NCBI GenBank assembly: GCA_027325905.1
Contig: DAIEEM010000250.1
Span: 1 to 19,934, forward strand
Reading direction: 5' to 3'
Source: Rhodocyclaceae bacterium
GTDB lineage: Bacteria; Pseudomonadota; Gammaproteobacteria; Burkholderiales; Rhodocyclaceae
Length of the DNA stretch: 19,934 bases
The notes under the pieces were generated by a model. It was not told the origin of the DNA. It made no database searches and worked only from the letters and a program-made list of their open reading frames with translations. Made by a program: the position numbers and the translations under genes. This document shows positions 1 through 8,508 of the stretch, piece by piece (the stretch's first letter is position 1; each line of letters begins with the position of its first letter).

Positions 1-1312
1 TGGATTCGCCCAGCAGCGCCTTGACATCCTGGCACAAAAAACCGAGATCGACTTCGCTCTTGACCCGCTGCACCTCGGCCTGCAGGTCCGCGTTGCCGGC
101 CAGCGCGGGGTCGGCCGCCGCATAGGCATCGAGGAGGCGGAACAGGTCGTTCATATAGCGTTCGAGCGAACCGATGTTCGAGTTGACGAAGCCGATCGGG
201 TTGTTGATCTCGTGGGCGACGCCGGCCGCGAGCTGGCCGATCGACGCCAGTTTCTCCGCTTGCAGCAGTTGGCCCTGCATGTCGTGCAGGCGCACATTGA
301 GTTCCGTAAGTTCCGAATAGCGGCGCAGCAACTCGGTTTCGGCGGCCTCGCGCCGGTGCATGTCCTGTTCGAGCAAGGCATTGGCCCGCTGCAGTTGTTC
401 GGTGCGCTTTTCGACCAGCAGTTCAAGTTCGGCGCTGGCGTTGCGCAGTGCCTCTTCGGCGACCCTGCGCTCCGTGACGTCCTGCAGCGTCTCGATGGCG
501 CCGATGATGTGGCCCTGCAGGTCGCGCAGCGGCGCGGCGGTGAAGAACAGCCAGCGGCCCTTTTCGCCACAACTGGCGAAGAAGTCCTCGGCCTCGTAAG
601 CGCCCGGAATCGTCGGCGAGCGGCGCAGCTTGTCGTGGTAGTGGCCGGCGATGCGCGACTCCAGCGCCTGGTCCACGATGAGGTCGGCCATCACCGGCCG
701 CGCTTCGCCGTAGAACGGCTGCCACTGGCGGCTGGTGCCGACGATGTCGGCGGCCTTGACGCCGGTGATCGTCTCGCAGCTCCTGTTCCAGTGCGTAACG
801 ACATGGCCGGCGTTGATGACGAAGGTCGGCACCGGATCTCCCTGGATGATTTGCGAGAGAATCTGCTGCGCCTGCTGCACCTTGCGCTCGTGGCGATTCG
901 CCGTTTCCTGGGCCTCGACCTGCGCGGTGATGTCGGTGCGGATCGACAGGTAGCGGCGCGGATGCCCGGCCGCGTCGGGAAACGGCACGATGGTCGTCTG
1001 CACCCAATAGTAACTGCCGTCCTTGCGCCGATTGCGCAGCGTGCCGTGCCACACCGCGCCCGCGGCGATGGTCCGCCACATGTCCTCGAAGAAGGCTTTC
1101 GGGTGGTGGCCCGAATTGAGCAGGCGGTGATCCTGGCCGATCAGTTCGCCGGCTGCGTAGCCGCTGATGCGGCAGAACAAGTCGTTGACCTCGACGATGC
1201 GGCCGGCCGCATCGGTGACGCTGACGATCGAGTGCAGATCCAGCGCGCGGCGAAAATCCCTCAGCTCGGCTACGCCGTCGTCGTCCGCGGACGACGACTC
1301 AGTCGGGATCAT
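1..1312 (-). CDS. PAS-PAS sensor histidine kinase (3' part beyond the left edge)
   Basis: Cytoplasmic sensor kinase, 437 codons visible. The first PAS domain lies at about residues 17-130 ([13 protein letters not shown], then an NRRKDG segment). A second lies at about 157-275. A coiled-coil linker follows, then the dimerisation/phosphoacceptor helix with H367 in GVAHEINNP. The window ends after LLGES, so the ATP-binding N, G1, F and G2 boxes lie outside. I see no membrane segment or signal peptide in the visible part. The ATG at 1312 overlaps the end of the upstream receiver gene by 14 bases and gives an intact reading frame into the first PAS domain; only a weak GGGGC precedes it. The H-box and the following [11 protein letters not shown] segment closely match the hemerythrin kinase at 4348, so the two kinase cores are close relatives. 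It is the last visible gene of a leftward four-gene operon and probably phosphorylates the receivers upstream of it (inference). Confidence 0.9.
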   Translation of the reverse strand, partial: MIPTESSSADDDGVAELRDFRRALDLHSIVSVTDAAGRIVEVNDLFCRISGYAAGELIGQDHRLLNSGHHPKAFFEDMWRTIAAGAVWHGTLRNRRKDGSYYWVQTTIVPFPDAAGHPRRYLSIRTDITAQVEAQETANRHERKVQQAQQILSQIIQGDPVPTFVINAGHVVTHWNRSCETITGVKAADIVGTSRQWQPFYGEARPVMADLIVDQALESRIAGHYHDKLRRSPTIPGAYEAEDFFASCGEKGRWLFFTAAPLRDLQGHIIGAIETLQDVTERRVAEEALRNASAELELLVEKRTEQLQRANALLEQDMHRREAAETELLRRYSELTELNVRLHDMQGQLLQAEKLASIGQLAAGVAHEINNPIGFVNSNIGSLERYMNDLFRLLDAYAAADPALAGNADLQAEVQRVKSEVDLGFLCQDVKALLGES

Positions 1313-1844
1313 CGCCAGCCCCGTCGACGATCGCCGAGCCGTCGGGGCCCCAGCGCACCTTGGCCGCCGGCGCCGGCTGGCGCTGCGACATCGCCGCGCC
1401 GTCGACGCTGGCCTTGGCCGCCAACTGCCGGTTTTCCAGCATCAGTTCGCGGTAGTTGAGCGCCTGGGCGATGGCCGACACCAGCACGTAGTCGTTCCAC
1501 GGCTTCGACAGGAAACGGTAGATGTCGGCGCCATTCACCGCGTCGGCGAAGGCGTTGAGGTCGGCGAAGCCGGAAATGATCAGGCGCGCCGCGTCCGGCT
1601 GCATTTCCCTGATGCGCGCCAGGAACTCGACGCCGTTCATGCCCGGCATGCGGTAATCGGCCAGGAACAGGTCGAACGCCTGTTCGCGCGCCCGCTCCAG
1701 CGCCGCCGCCGGCATCGTGAAGGTTTCCACTTCCAGCTTGTAGCTGAGGCAGCCGTAGCTGCACGGCACGCTCAACAGCAGCCGCCGCAGGGAATTGACG
1801 ATACCGACTTCGTCGTCGACGATCATGATGCGGCTTGCCGTCAT
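1299..1844 (-). CDS. Single-domain response regulator (receiver only)
   Basis: A 181-residue CheY-like receiver with no DNA-binding or enzymatic output. The acidic pair is D10-D11 (IVDDE), the phosphoacceptor is D63 ([11 protein letters not shown]) and the conserved lysine is K114 in the SKPW motif. The last ~50 residues are a helical, low-complexity tail with no recognisable domain. The ATG at 1844 overlaps the stop of the upstream HD-GYP gene as ATGA and has a strong AGGAGG site just before it, so translation is probably coupled. It overlaps the downstream kinase start by 14 bases. Such receivers act as phosphate shuttles or sinks, or bind a partner protein; which applies here cannot be told from sequence. 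Confidence 0.92.
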   Translation of the reverse strand: MTASRIMIVDDEVGIVNSLRRLLLSVPCSYGCLSYKLEVETFTMPAAALERAREQAFDLFLADYRMPGMNGVEFLARIREMQPDAARLIISGFADLNAFADAVNGADIYRFLSKPWNDYVLVSAIAQALNYRELMLENRQLAAKASVDGAAMSQRQPAPAAKVRWGPDGSAIVDGAGDDPD

Positions 1845-3148
1845 TTTGCCTCCTGTTTGATGTAGAGCGTCAGCGCCTGCCCGTCGGCCGATTCCAGGCG
1901 GGTCAGTTGCTCGATGACACCGGCATCGAGAGTGTGGCCCTTGGCCAGCAGCAGGTAGCCGTCCTTGTGCATGAGATCGCGGGTCAGCAGCATGCCGGGC
2001 CGCGCGGCGCCCGGCCGCAGCGGCACCTCGACGATCTCGTCCTTCAGGGTCTCCGCCAGCATGGCGGCGAAGGCGTGCGCGACTTGCGGATCGTAGCGCT
2101 TGCCGGCGTTGTCGAGGATGAAGGTCAGCGCCTCGGCGGGCTTCAGCGGCCGATTGACCAGCAGGCCCATCTGCAGCGCGTCGTAGTCGTTGGCGACGGT
2201 CAGGATGCGCGCGCCGAGCGGGAGCGCCAGGCCGGCCAGCCGGTCGGGAAAGCCGCTGCCGTCGAAGTTCTCGTGGTGGTGGCGGATCAGCAGCGCCGCG
2301 CCCTTCAACTGACCGACGCCGAGAATCACCATCTGGCCGGTGACCGGATGTTTCATGACTTCGGCGCGCACCTCCGCCGACATGCCGTTGAACGGCCGGT
2401 CGAGCACCGCGTCGGGCAGGCCGATCTTTCCGATGTCGTGCAGCAGCGCCGCCATCAGCACGTCCTGCACCGAGGCATCGTCCAGTTCCAGGCGCTGCGC
2501 CAGGGCGCGCGCCAGTTCGGCGACGCGCCGCGAGTGCCCCGCCAGCTTGCCGTGGCGCAATTCGATCAGGCCGGAAAACACCCGCACCGTCGCCATGAAG
2601 CCGCGCTTCAATTCCTTGTGCGCCTGCTCGAGGAAGGCCAGGGTCTGCTTCACTTCGGCGGTGCGCGCCGCCACCTTCTGTTCGAGCCCGGCGTTGAGTT
2701 CCTTCAATTCCTCGTTCTGGCGCCGGGTCAGTTCCCCGAGACGGGCGTTCTCGCGCTCCAGGCGCTTGCGTTCGAGCGAATCCTTGACCGTGCGGACGAT
2801 TTCCTCGTCGTCCCAGGGTTTGGAAATATAGCGGTAGATCTCGCCGTGGTTGATGGCGTCGATGGTCGAGGCCATGTCGGCGTAGCCGGTGAGCAGCAGG
2901 CGCACGGCGTTCGGCCAACGGGCGCGCACCTGGCGCAGGAACTGGGCGCCGTCCATGGTCGGCATGCGCATGTCGGAGACAACGAGATCGACTTCCTCGC
3001 GGCCGAGGACTTCGAGGCCTGCGGCGCCGCTCTCCGCCGTCAGGATGTTGTAGCCGTAGGGACGAAACAGGCGCCGCAGCGACGACAGGATGCCGGCCTC
3101 GTCGTCGACGAACAGCAGCGTCAGGGGCCGCTCGGCGGCTTCGCTCAC
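1841..3148 (-). CDS. Response regulator with HD-GYP c-di-GMP phosphodiesterase output
   Basis: A 435-residue RpfG-like protein. The receiver (about 8-125) has D15-D16, phosphoacceptor D59 and K110 in ISKPW. A coiled coil covers about 127-182. The HD-GYP domain (about 185-365) keeps the metal-binding pattern: H205, H237-D238 in LLHDIGKIGLPD, H267, H290-H291/H292 and the late NDYDAL motif. The signature loop reads DGSGFP rather than DGxGYP, a mild Y-to-F change at residue 300. A C-terminal segment resembles the tail often seen on receiver-HD-GYP proteins. Its expected reaction is hydrolysis of c-di-GMP to pGpG or GMP in the cytoplasm. The start is a GTG at 3148 with GGAGG nine bases upstream; no in-frame ATG fits better. 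It lies 34 bases after the double-receiver gene and overlaps the next gene by four bases. Confidence 0.94.
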   Translation of the reverse strand: MSEAAERPLTLLFVDDEAGILSSLRRLFRPYGYNILTAESGAAGLEVLGREEVDLVVSDMRMPTMDGAQFLRQVRARWPNAVRLLLTGYADMASTIDAINHGEIYRYISKPWDDEEIVRTVKDSLERKRLERENARLGELTRRQNEELKELNAGLEQKVAARTAEVKQTLAFLEQAHKELKRGFMATVRVFSGLIELRHGKLAGHSRRVAELARALAQRLELDDASVQDVLMAALLHDIGKIGLPDAVLDRPFNGMSAEVRAEVMKHPVTGQMVILGVGQLKGAALLIRHHHENFDGSGFPDRLAGLALPLGARILTVANDYDALQMGLLVNRPLKPAEALTFILDNAGKRYDPQVAHAFAAMLAETLKDEIVEVPLRPGAARPGMLLTRDLMHKDGYLLLAKGHTLDAGVIEQLTRLESADGQALTLYIKQEAK

Positions 3149-3182
3149 GGCGCGGACCTCCGGTATGACGGACGGCGACGCT

Positions 3183-4160
3183 TCACGGCGCCGCGCCTCC
3201 CGCCTTCCTGACCATGTCGGCCAGGATGCGGTTTTCGAGCACCATGCGGCGATGCGCCAGCGCCTGCGCGACGCAGGCTTTCAACTCGTAATCCTGCCAA
3301 GGCTTGGCGACGAAACCAAAAATGTGCGCGGCGTCCACGGCGTCGATGAGGTCGTCCTGCGTCACCTGGCCGCTGACGAGGATGCGCTCGCAGTCGGGTT
3401 GCATGTCGGCGAACCGCTGCAGCAATTCGACGCCGTTCATCTCGGGCATCTTGAAGTCGGCGAGAATGCAGGCGAAGCGCTGCGTCTCGGCCATCTTCAG
3501 CGCTTCGCGCGCCGAGGTGGTCACCACCACCTTGCTCCCGGCCTCGTCCAGCACGGCGTCACCCTGGCGGGAAAGCTCGGCGCGGATCACGGCGAAGAGA
3601 TCGTCGGCCTGGGTGTGGCCGGACAACACGCGCGACAGGCTGCTGAGAATGGCGGCTTCGTCGTCGACGATCAGGATGTTCCCGCCCTCGTTCTCCAGCA
3701 AGGCCGGCACGGCGATCCCGCGTTCGCGGACGAAGCCCGCCAGGCGCCGGTTCTCCTGCAGCGCCAGGCTGAATTCGAGCGCCTGCGCCACCGAGCTTTT
3801 CAGGAAGTAGTCGTGCCAGGGTTTGGGAATGAAGCGGTAGATGTGCGTCTCGTTGACCATCTTCACCAGGCCATCCATGTCGGTCTGGCCGCTCAGCACC
3901 AGCCGCGCGCATTCCGGCTGGATCGCGGCGAGCGCCTTGAGGAACTCCAATCCGCTCATGCCGGGCATGCGGTAGTCGCTGATGACGACGTCGAAACTCT
4001 GGTTGCGGGCGCGTTCGAGCGCCTGCGCCGGATCGCTGAAGCCTTCCACCTCGTAGCGGTAGCGGCCCAGCGGCGGCGTGCTCAATTCCCGCCGCACCGC
4101 ACTGACGATGTTCAACTCGTCATCGACGACCAGAACGCGGCGGAAAAGCGGGGAATTCAT
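3183..4160 (-). CDS. Double-receiver protein (REC-REC, no output domain)
   Basis: A 325-residue protein made of two complete receivers. The first has D13-D14, phosphoacceptor D62 (ISDYRMPGMSG) and K113 in IPKPW. The second has D166-D167, phosphoacceptor D235 (LADFKMPEMNG) and a lysine in VAKPW. The second receiver carries an extra ~25-residue insertion after its first helix, at about residues 181-208. No DNA-binding, enzymatic or kinase domain is present. The ATG at 4160 has a GAGGAGG site eight bases upstream; the frame stays open a further 24 codons but that extension has no such site. It heads the leftward operon. Both receivers keep every key residue, so a role as a two-stage phosphate relay or sink between the local kinases and the other receivers is plausible (inference). 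Confidence 0.92.
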   Translation of the reverse strand: MNSPLFRRVLVVDDELNIVSAVRRELSTPPLGRYRYEVEGFSDPAQALERARNQSFDVVISDYRMPGMSGLEFLKALAAIQPECARLVLSGQTDMDGLVKMVNETHIYRFIPKPWHDYFLKSSVAQALEFSLALQENRRLAGFVRERGIAVPALLENEGGNILIVDDEAAILSSLSRVLSGHTQADDLFAVIRAELSRQGDAVLDEAGSKVVVTTSAREALKMAETQRFACILADFKMPEMNGVELLQRFADMQPDCERILVSGQVTQDDLIDAVDAAHIFGFVAKPWQDYELKACVAQALAHRRMVLENRILADMVRKAGGAAP

Positions 4161-4347
4161 GGACTGCCTCCTCAAGGACATGCGGACCCGGAATTCACCG
4201 CCCGCATTGGCGCATATTACCGAACGACGCACGATTGCAGTAGCCGAAACGCCGACGGAAAAAGGGTAGCATATCCGCCACCGGGGCGAGCTTGCCGGCG
4301 GGCGATGCGGCCCGAACGATCCAGCCTGCGAGAGGAGCGCAACGACG
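4161..4347. promoter_or_regulatory. Divergent intergenic region between two signalling operons
   Basis: These 187 bases separate the leftward receiver operon from the rightward hemerythrin-kinase operon and must hold promoters for both. I can see ribosome-binding sites at each end (GAGGAGG for the leftward gene; GAGGAG at 4332-4337 for the rightward one). I find no convincing sigma-70 or sigma-54 pair. A TAATAT on the minus strand and a TAGCAT on the plus strand are only weak -10 candidates. Confidence 0.4.
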
Positions 4348-5796
4348 ATGGAAGCTTTTGTCTGGGATCAACGCTTCGTCACCGGACTCGAAAAGGTCGA
4401 CGCCCAGCATCGTCGCCTGGTGGATATCGTCAATCTCGTCGGCGATATCCTGACGGCGCAGCATGCCTCCGAAGACGATTTGCAGACGATCTTCAGGCAA
4501 TTGGCCGATTACGCGCGCTTCCATTTCGCCGACGAAGAGAAGTTGATGGACGCGGCCGGCGTCGATCCGCGCCACAGCACGCGGCACAAGGAGCACCACG
4601 CCCAGTTCATCGCCCAGGTCGTGCAGATGTGGCGTGCTCGCGCCACCATGAGCAATCCGGCCGAAGTCCTGCACGGCTTCCTCGCCTCCTGGCTGTCGTT
4701 CCACATCCTCGACGAGGACCAGGCGATGGCGCGCCAGCTCGCCGCCATCCGGGCCGGCACGCCGGCCGACCAGGCCTTCGCCGCCGAACGAGCCGCGACG
4801 GACAACAACGTCTCCGCCCTGCTCTCGGCGCTGCACAAGCTCTACCATCTGATGACGCTGCAGAACCAGGAACTCGCCGACGCCAACGTCGGCCTGGAAG
4901 AGAAAGTCGCCGCGCGCACGCGCGAGCTGACCGCCGCCAACGAACGCCTGGCCGCCGAGCAGAAGGAACTGGCGACCTTGCTGAAGAAGATGGAAGAAGC
5001 GCAGAACCAAATCCTGCAGTCGGAAAAGATGGCCGCCATCGGCCAGCTCGCCGCCGGCGTCGCCCACGAGATCAACAACCCGATCGGCTTCGTCAATTCC
5101 AACCTCGGCACGCTCAAGAACTACGTCGAGCGCCTGTTCGGCCTGGTCGACAGCTACGACCAGTGCGTCGTCAAGAACGCCGTGCAGTCGCCGCAGCTCG
5201 CCGCCGCCAAGCGGGAAGCCGACCTCGACTTCCTGCGCGAGGACGTCGTCGCCCTGCTCGGCGAATCGCGCGACGGCCTCGACCGGGTCAAGAAGATCGT
5301 CCAGGACCTGAAGGACTTTTCCCACGTCGACGAAGCCGAGCTGCAGGACGCCGACCTCAACGCCGGCCTCGACAGCACGCTCAACGTCGTCTGGAACGAG
5401 CTCAAGTACAAGGCCGAGGTCGTCAAGGAGTACGGCCGGTTGCCGCCGGTGCGCTGTATCGCCGGCCAGATCAACCAGGTCTTCATGAACCTGCTGATCA
5501 ACGCCGCGCAGGCCATCGACCAGCACGGCACCATCATCATCCGCACCGCCACGGAAGGCGAGCGGGTCCGCATCGAAGTCAGCGACAGCGGCCGCGGCAT
5601 GCCGCCGGAAATCAGGAAGCGGGTGTTCGAACCCTTCTTCACCACCAAGCCGGTCGGCAAGGGCACCGGGCTGGGCCTTTCGCTCTCCTACGACATCGTC
5701 GTCAAGACGCACGGCGGCCGCTTCGAAGTCGACAGCGAACCCGGCAAGGGTTCGACCTTCCGCATCTGGCTGCCCGTCGGCGGCCCGCAGTCGTGA
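4348..5796 (+). CDS. Hemerythrin-domain sensor histidine kinase
   Basis: A 482-residue soluble kinase. The N-terminal bacteriohemerythrin domain (about 1-135) keeps the di-iron ligand set: H21, H59, E63, H80, H84, H119 and D124 (HFADEE, HKEHH, HILDED). Such domains bind O2, and in some cases NO, at a non-haem di-iron centre. A coiled coil (about 172-225) leads to the HisKA helix with H240 in GVAHEINNP. The ATPase domain then shows the N-box NLLINAAQA, DSGRGMP, EPFFTTKPVGKGTGLGL and a final GSTFRIWLP. The protein ends normally. Its stop overlaps the next gene's GTG start (GTGA), so the EAL-receiver protein downstream is the most likely cognate partner. A paralogue with the same domain plan lies at the right edge of the window. 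Oxygen or redox sensing is inferred from the domain. Confidence 0.94.
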   Translation: MEAFVWDQRFVTGLEKVDAQHRRLVDIVNLVGDILTAQHASEDDLQTIFRQLADYARFHFADEEKLMDAAGVDPRHSTRHKEHHAQFIAQVVQMWRARATMSNPAEVLHGFLASWLSFHILDEDQAMARQLAAIRAGTPADQAFAAERAATDNNVSALLSALHKLYHLMTLQNQELADANVGLEEKVAARTRELTAANERLAAEQKELATLLKKMEEAQNQILQSEKMAAIGQLAAGVAHEINNPIGFVNSNLGTLKNYVERLFGLVDSYDQCVVKNAVQSPQLAAAKREADLDFLREDVVALLGESRDGLDRVKKIVQDLKDFSHVDEAELQDADLNAGLDSTLNVVWNELKYKAEVVKEYGRLPPVRCIAGQINQVFMNLLINAAQAIDQHGTIIIRTATEGERVRIEVSDSGRGMPPEIRKRVFEPFFTTKPVGKGTGLGLSLSYDIVVKTHGGRFEVDSEPGKGSTFRIWLPVGGPQS

Positions 5797-8006
5797 GCGC
5801 CGAAAAGCGCGCGCGACTGCGGCGCGACGACGACGTCGCGCCGCGCGACGTCGCCGAGCTGAAGCGGCTGCTCGGCGAAGTGCAGTCGCAGCGCGCGGAA
5901 CTGGAACGGCAGAACGCCGAACTGCTGCAGGCCCAGGCGCGCATCCGCCTGCATGCCGAGGTCTTCGACCGCAGCGCCGAGGCGATGGTCATCACCGACG
6001 CCGACAACAACATCGTCCTGGTCAACCGCGCCTTCAGCGACCTCACCGGCTACAGCTTCGAGGAAGCGCTGGGCGAGAATCCGCGCCTGCTGAAATCCGG
6101 CCGCCACGACCGCGACTTCTACCGGCAGATATGGGCCGCCCTGACGACCGAAGGCGTCTGGCAGGGCGAGATATGGAACCGCCGCAAGAACGGCGACATC
6201 TATCCGGAATGGACGACCATCAACGTCGTGCGCGACGACGCCGGCAAGATCGTCAGCCATTTCGCCGTCTCCAGCGATCTCAGCCAGCACCGGGCCAAGG
6301 CCGAGCTGCTGCACCTGCAGCGCTACGACGTCCTCACCGGGCTGCCCAACCGCCTGCTGCTCGAGGACCGCACCGGCGAGGCGGTCGCCCATGCGCGCCA
6401 GCACGAGCGCCACGTCGCGCTGCTCTACCTCAACCTCGACCATTTCCGCTTCGTCAACGAGTCACTCGGGCACATCGCCGGCGACGAAGCGCTGCGCACC
6501 ATGGCCAAGCGCTTCGCCGACTGCGTGCGCACCGCCGGCACGGTGTCGCGCCTGTCGGGCGACACCTTCGTCGTCCTGCTCGACGACCTCAACGACGCGG
6601 CGCCCGCCGGCAAGCTGGCCGCAGCGCTGCTGCAGGCGGCGACCCGCCCCGTCGCCGTCGCCGGCACCGAAGTCCTGCTCTCGGCCTGCATCGGCATCGC
6701 GCTGTTCCCCAACGACGGCGGCGATTTCGAAACGCTGCTGCGAAACGCCGACGCGGCGCTCGCCAAGGCGCGCGAGAACGGCCGCAACACCTCCTTCTAC
6801 TTCACCCAGGATTTGAACGATCGCGCCAAGCGTGCGCTGGCCATGGCGACCGAACTGCGCCGCGCCCTCGAACAGGGCTGGTTCGTCGTCCATTACCAGC
6901 CGCAGGTCGATACCGCCAGCGGCACGGTGACCGGCGTCGAGGCGCTGATCCGCATGCAGCACCCGCAACAGGGGCTGATCCAGCCCAACGAGTTCATCGC
7001 CATCGCCGAGGAGACCGGCATGATCGTGCCCATCGGCACCTGGGTCATGGGCGAAGCCTGCCGCCAGCTCAGGGTCTGGCAGCAGGCCGGGCACCGGCTC
7101 ACCATGGCCGTCAACCTGTCGCCGCTGCAATTCACCGATCCGCATCTGTTCACCACCATCGCCGAAGTCATCGCCGCCGCCGACGTCGACCCGCACGACA
7201 TCGAGCTCGAATTCACCGAGAGCGCGATCACGCGCAACATCAAGACCACGCTCGGCGTCATGCGCCGGCTCAAGGAGATGGGCGTCGGGCTGTCGATCGA
7301 CGATTTCGGCACCGGCTATTCCAGCCTCAACTACCTCAAGCAGTTTCCCATCGACCGCATCAAGATCGACCAGTCCTTCGTGCGCAACCTGACCACCGAT
7401 CCCAGCGACGCCTCCATCGTCCAGGCCATCGTCGCCATGTCGCGCGCGCTCGGCGTCACCACCGTCGCCGAAGGCGTCGAAACCGAATCGCAGGCCGGCT
7501 ACCTGCGCAGCCTGCATTGCGACAACCTGCAGGGCTTCTTCCTCGGCCATCCGGCGCCCGCCGCGGAAATCGAGCTGCTGCTCGGCAGCAAGCAGATGGT
7601 CGACCGGCAGGCGCCGACGCGCACGCTGCTGATCGTCGACGACGAGGAGAACGTCCTCCACGCCATCCGCCGCCTGCTGCACGGCGAAGCCTACCGCATC
7701 CTCCTCGCCGCCAGCGGCGCCGATGCGCTCGAACTGCTCGGCAAGAACGACGTCGGCGTCATCCTTTCCGACCAGCGCATGCCCGGCATGACCGGCACCG
7801 AGCTGTTCCGGCGCGTGCGGAAGATGTATCCGGACATCGTCCGCATCATCCTCTCCGGCTATTCGGAAGCCACCGCCATCACCGAGGCCATCAACCAGGG
7901 CGAGATCTACAAGTACATCACCAAGCCCTGGGAAAACAGCGAACTGATCGCCCTGCTGCGCAAGGCCTTCGTGCGCTACGAGGAAGCGCGGAAGACGAAG
8001 GCCTAG
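5793..8006 (+). CDS. PAS-GGDEF(degenerate)-EAL-receiver c-di-GMP phosphodiesterase
   Basis: A 737-residue protein starting at a GTG that overlaps the kinase stop by four bases; the frame is open far upstream, but that stretch is antisense or out of frame to other genes. Order: short coiled coil (20-50), PAS (about 55-165), GGDEF-like domain (about 175-340), EAL domain (about 355-600), receiver (about 612-735). The GGDEF signature is SGDTF (255-259) and the inhibitory RxxD motif is lost, so it is probably not a cyclase; a GTP-binding regulatory role is possible. The EAL domain looks active: EAL at 383-385, the NLSPLQF Asn, FTES, DDFGTGYS, KID and EGVE. The receiver has D616-D617, D660 and K711 (TKPW). 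A C-terminal receiver is the reverse of the usual arrangement. Its stop shares CTAG with the convergent marR gene. Confidence 0.93.
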   Translation: MSAEKRARLRRDDDVAPRDVAELKRLLGEVQSQRAELERQNAELLQAQARIRLHAEVFDRSAEAMVITDADNNIVLVNRAFSDLTGYSFEEALGENPRLLKSGRHDRDFYRQIWAALTTEGVWQGEIWNRRKNGDIYPEWTTINVVRDDAGKIVSHFAVSSDLSQHRAKAELLHLQRYDVLTGLPNRLLLEDRTGEAVAHARQHERHVALLYLNLDHFRFVNESLGHIAGDEALRTMAKRFADCVRTAGTVSRLSGDTFVVLLDDLNDAAPAGKLAAALLQAATRPVAVAGTEVLLSACIGIALFPNDGGDFETLLRNADAALAKARENGRNTSFYFTQDLNDRAKRALAMATELRRALEQGWFVVHYQPQVDTASGTVTGVEALIRMQHPQQGLIQPNEFIAIAEETGMIVPIGTWVMGEACRQLRVWQQAGHRLTMAVNLSPLQFTDPHLFTTIAEVIAAADVDPHDIELEFTESAITRNIKTTLGVMRRLKEMGVGLSIDDFGTGYSSLNYLKQFPIDRIKIDQSFVRNLTTDPSDASIVQAIVAMSRALGVTTVAEGVETESQAGYLRSLHCDNLQGFFLGHPAPAAEIELLLGSKQMVDRQAPTRTLLIVDDEENVLHAIRRLLHGEAYRILLAASGADALELLGKNDVGVILSDQRMPGMTGTELFRRVRKMYPDIVRIILSGYSEATAITEAINQGEIYKYITKPWENSELIALLRKAFVRYEEARKTKA

Positions 8007-8443
8007 CGCGGATTCTTACCGTTCCGTTTCGATTGTGCCCTTCCCGGCACGGTCAGAACGCCCCGAAGTCGCGTCAATTCGTCGCTGTGCTGGCGCGCGA
8101 GCTGTTCCACCAGTCGTTCCCCTTTTGCGGTCAGGTGAACTTCAACTTCACGACCATCGGGGCGGCCGCGGCAACGTTTAACAAGTCCGAGCTTCTCGCA
8201 ACGCGTCACCAAGGCTACGGCGCCATGATGTTTGGCTTGCAGGCGTTCTGCCAACTCGGTGATCGTCGCCCACTCTCGATCGGCGAACCCCTTGATGTGC
8301 AGCATCAATAGATACTGAAGATTGGTCACGCCGGCTTTTTGGGTCAACTGTTCGCTCCAGTGACTGAATCGGCGTAGCTGGTAGCGGAAACCCGATAGAA
8401 CCTCGAATTCGCCCTTCGTCAGGCGCGATTGCGGATCACTCAT
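8003..8443 (-). CDS. MarR-family winged-helix transcriptional regulator
   Basis: A 146-residue regulator. The helical dimerisation region is at both ends, with the recognition helices at about 60-88 (ITELAERL...AVALVTRCEKLGLV) and the wing at about 90-106 (GRPDGREVEVHLT), the classic MarR layout. Two cysteines, C82 and C91, lie in the DNA-binding lobe, so redox control is possible but unproven. I chose the ATG at 8443 because the MarR domain begins soon after it; the frame is open to 8548 but that extension would run into the divergent gene. No Shine-Dalgarno site precedes the ATG, and the short leader is largely two copies of an 11-base repeat. It is transcribed away from the DsrC-like operon, so repression of itself and that operon is the likely job (inference). 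Confidence 0.9.
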   Translation of the reverse strand: MSDPQSRLTKGEFEVLSGFRYQLRRFSHWSEQLTQKAGVTNLQYLLMLHIKGFADREWATITELAERLQAKHHGAVALVTRCEKLGLVKRCRGRPDGREVEVHLTAKGERLVEQLARQHSDELTRLRGVLTVPGRAQSKRNGKNPR

Positions 8444-8444
8444 T

Positions 8445-8469
8445 TGGCGTAGTTGCAATGGCGTAGTTG
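8445..8469. repeat. Tandem 11-base direct repeat in the marR leader
   Basis: TGGCGTAGTTG occurs at 8445-8455 and again, identically, at 8459-8469, a 14-base period. The second copy runs into the -35 element of the rightward promoter, and on the minus strand both copies fill the space between the marR -10 and its start codon. It may be a repressor-binding array or a recent small duplication. Confidence 0.75.
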
Positions 8470-8495
8470 ACAAAACTATACCACTTAATAACAAT
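8467..8495 (+). promoter_or_regulatory. Sigma-70-type promoter for the dsrC-like operon
   Basis: A perfect -35 TTGACA (8467-8472) is followed after 17 bases by AACAAT (8490-8495, four of six matches to TATAAT). Predicted transcription starts near 8502, inside the palindrome at 8496-8508. On the other strand TATAGT (8480-8475) is a good -10 for marR, so the two promoters overlap. Confidence 0.6.
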
Positions 8496-8508
8496 ATCAC
8501 GGCGTGAT
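8496..8508. promoter_or_regulatory. Palindrome ATCAC-GGC-GTGAT, candidate MarR operator
   Basis: A perfect inverted repeat with 5-base arms and a 3-base centre overlaps the predicted start point of the rightward promoter. Position, and a MarR gene immediately next door, suggest an operator. The arms are shorter than many MarR sites, so this is a candidate only. Confidence 0.5.

Noticed and set aside
1835..3211. 458-codon plus-strand frame
   Set aside because: Mirror of the HD-GYP gene on the opposite strand; no domain and a typical high-G+C antisense composition.
3090..5792. Upstream part of a very long plus-strand frame reaching into the EAL-receiver gene
   Set aside because: It is antisense to the receiver genes up to 4160 and out of frame with the hemerythrin kinase after that; the real gene begins at the GTG at 5793.
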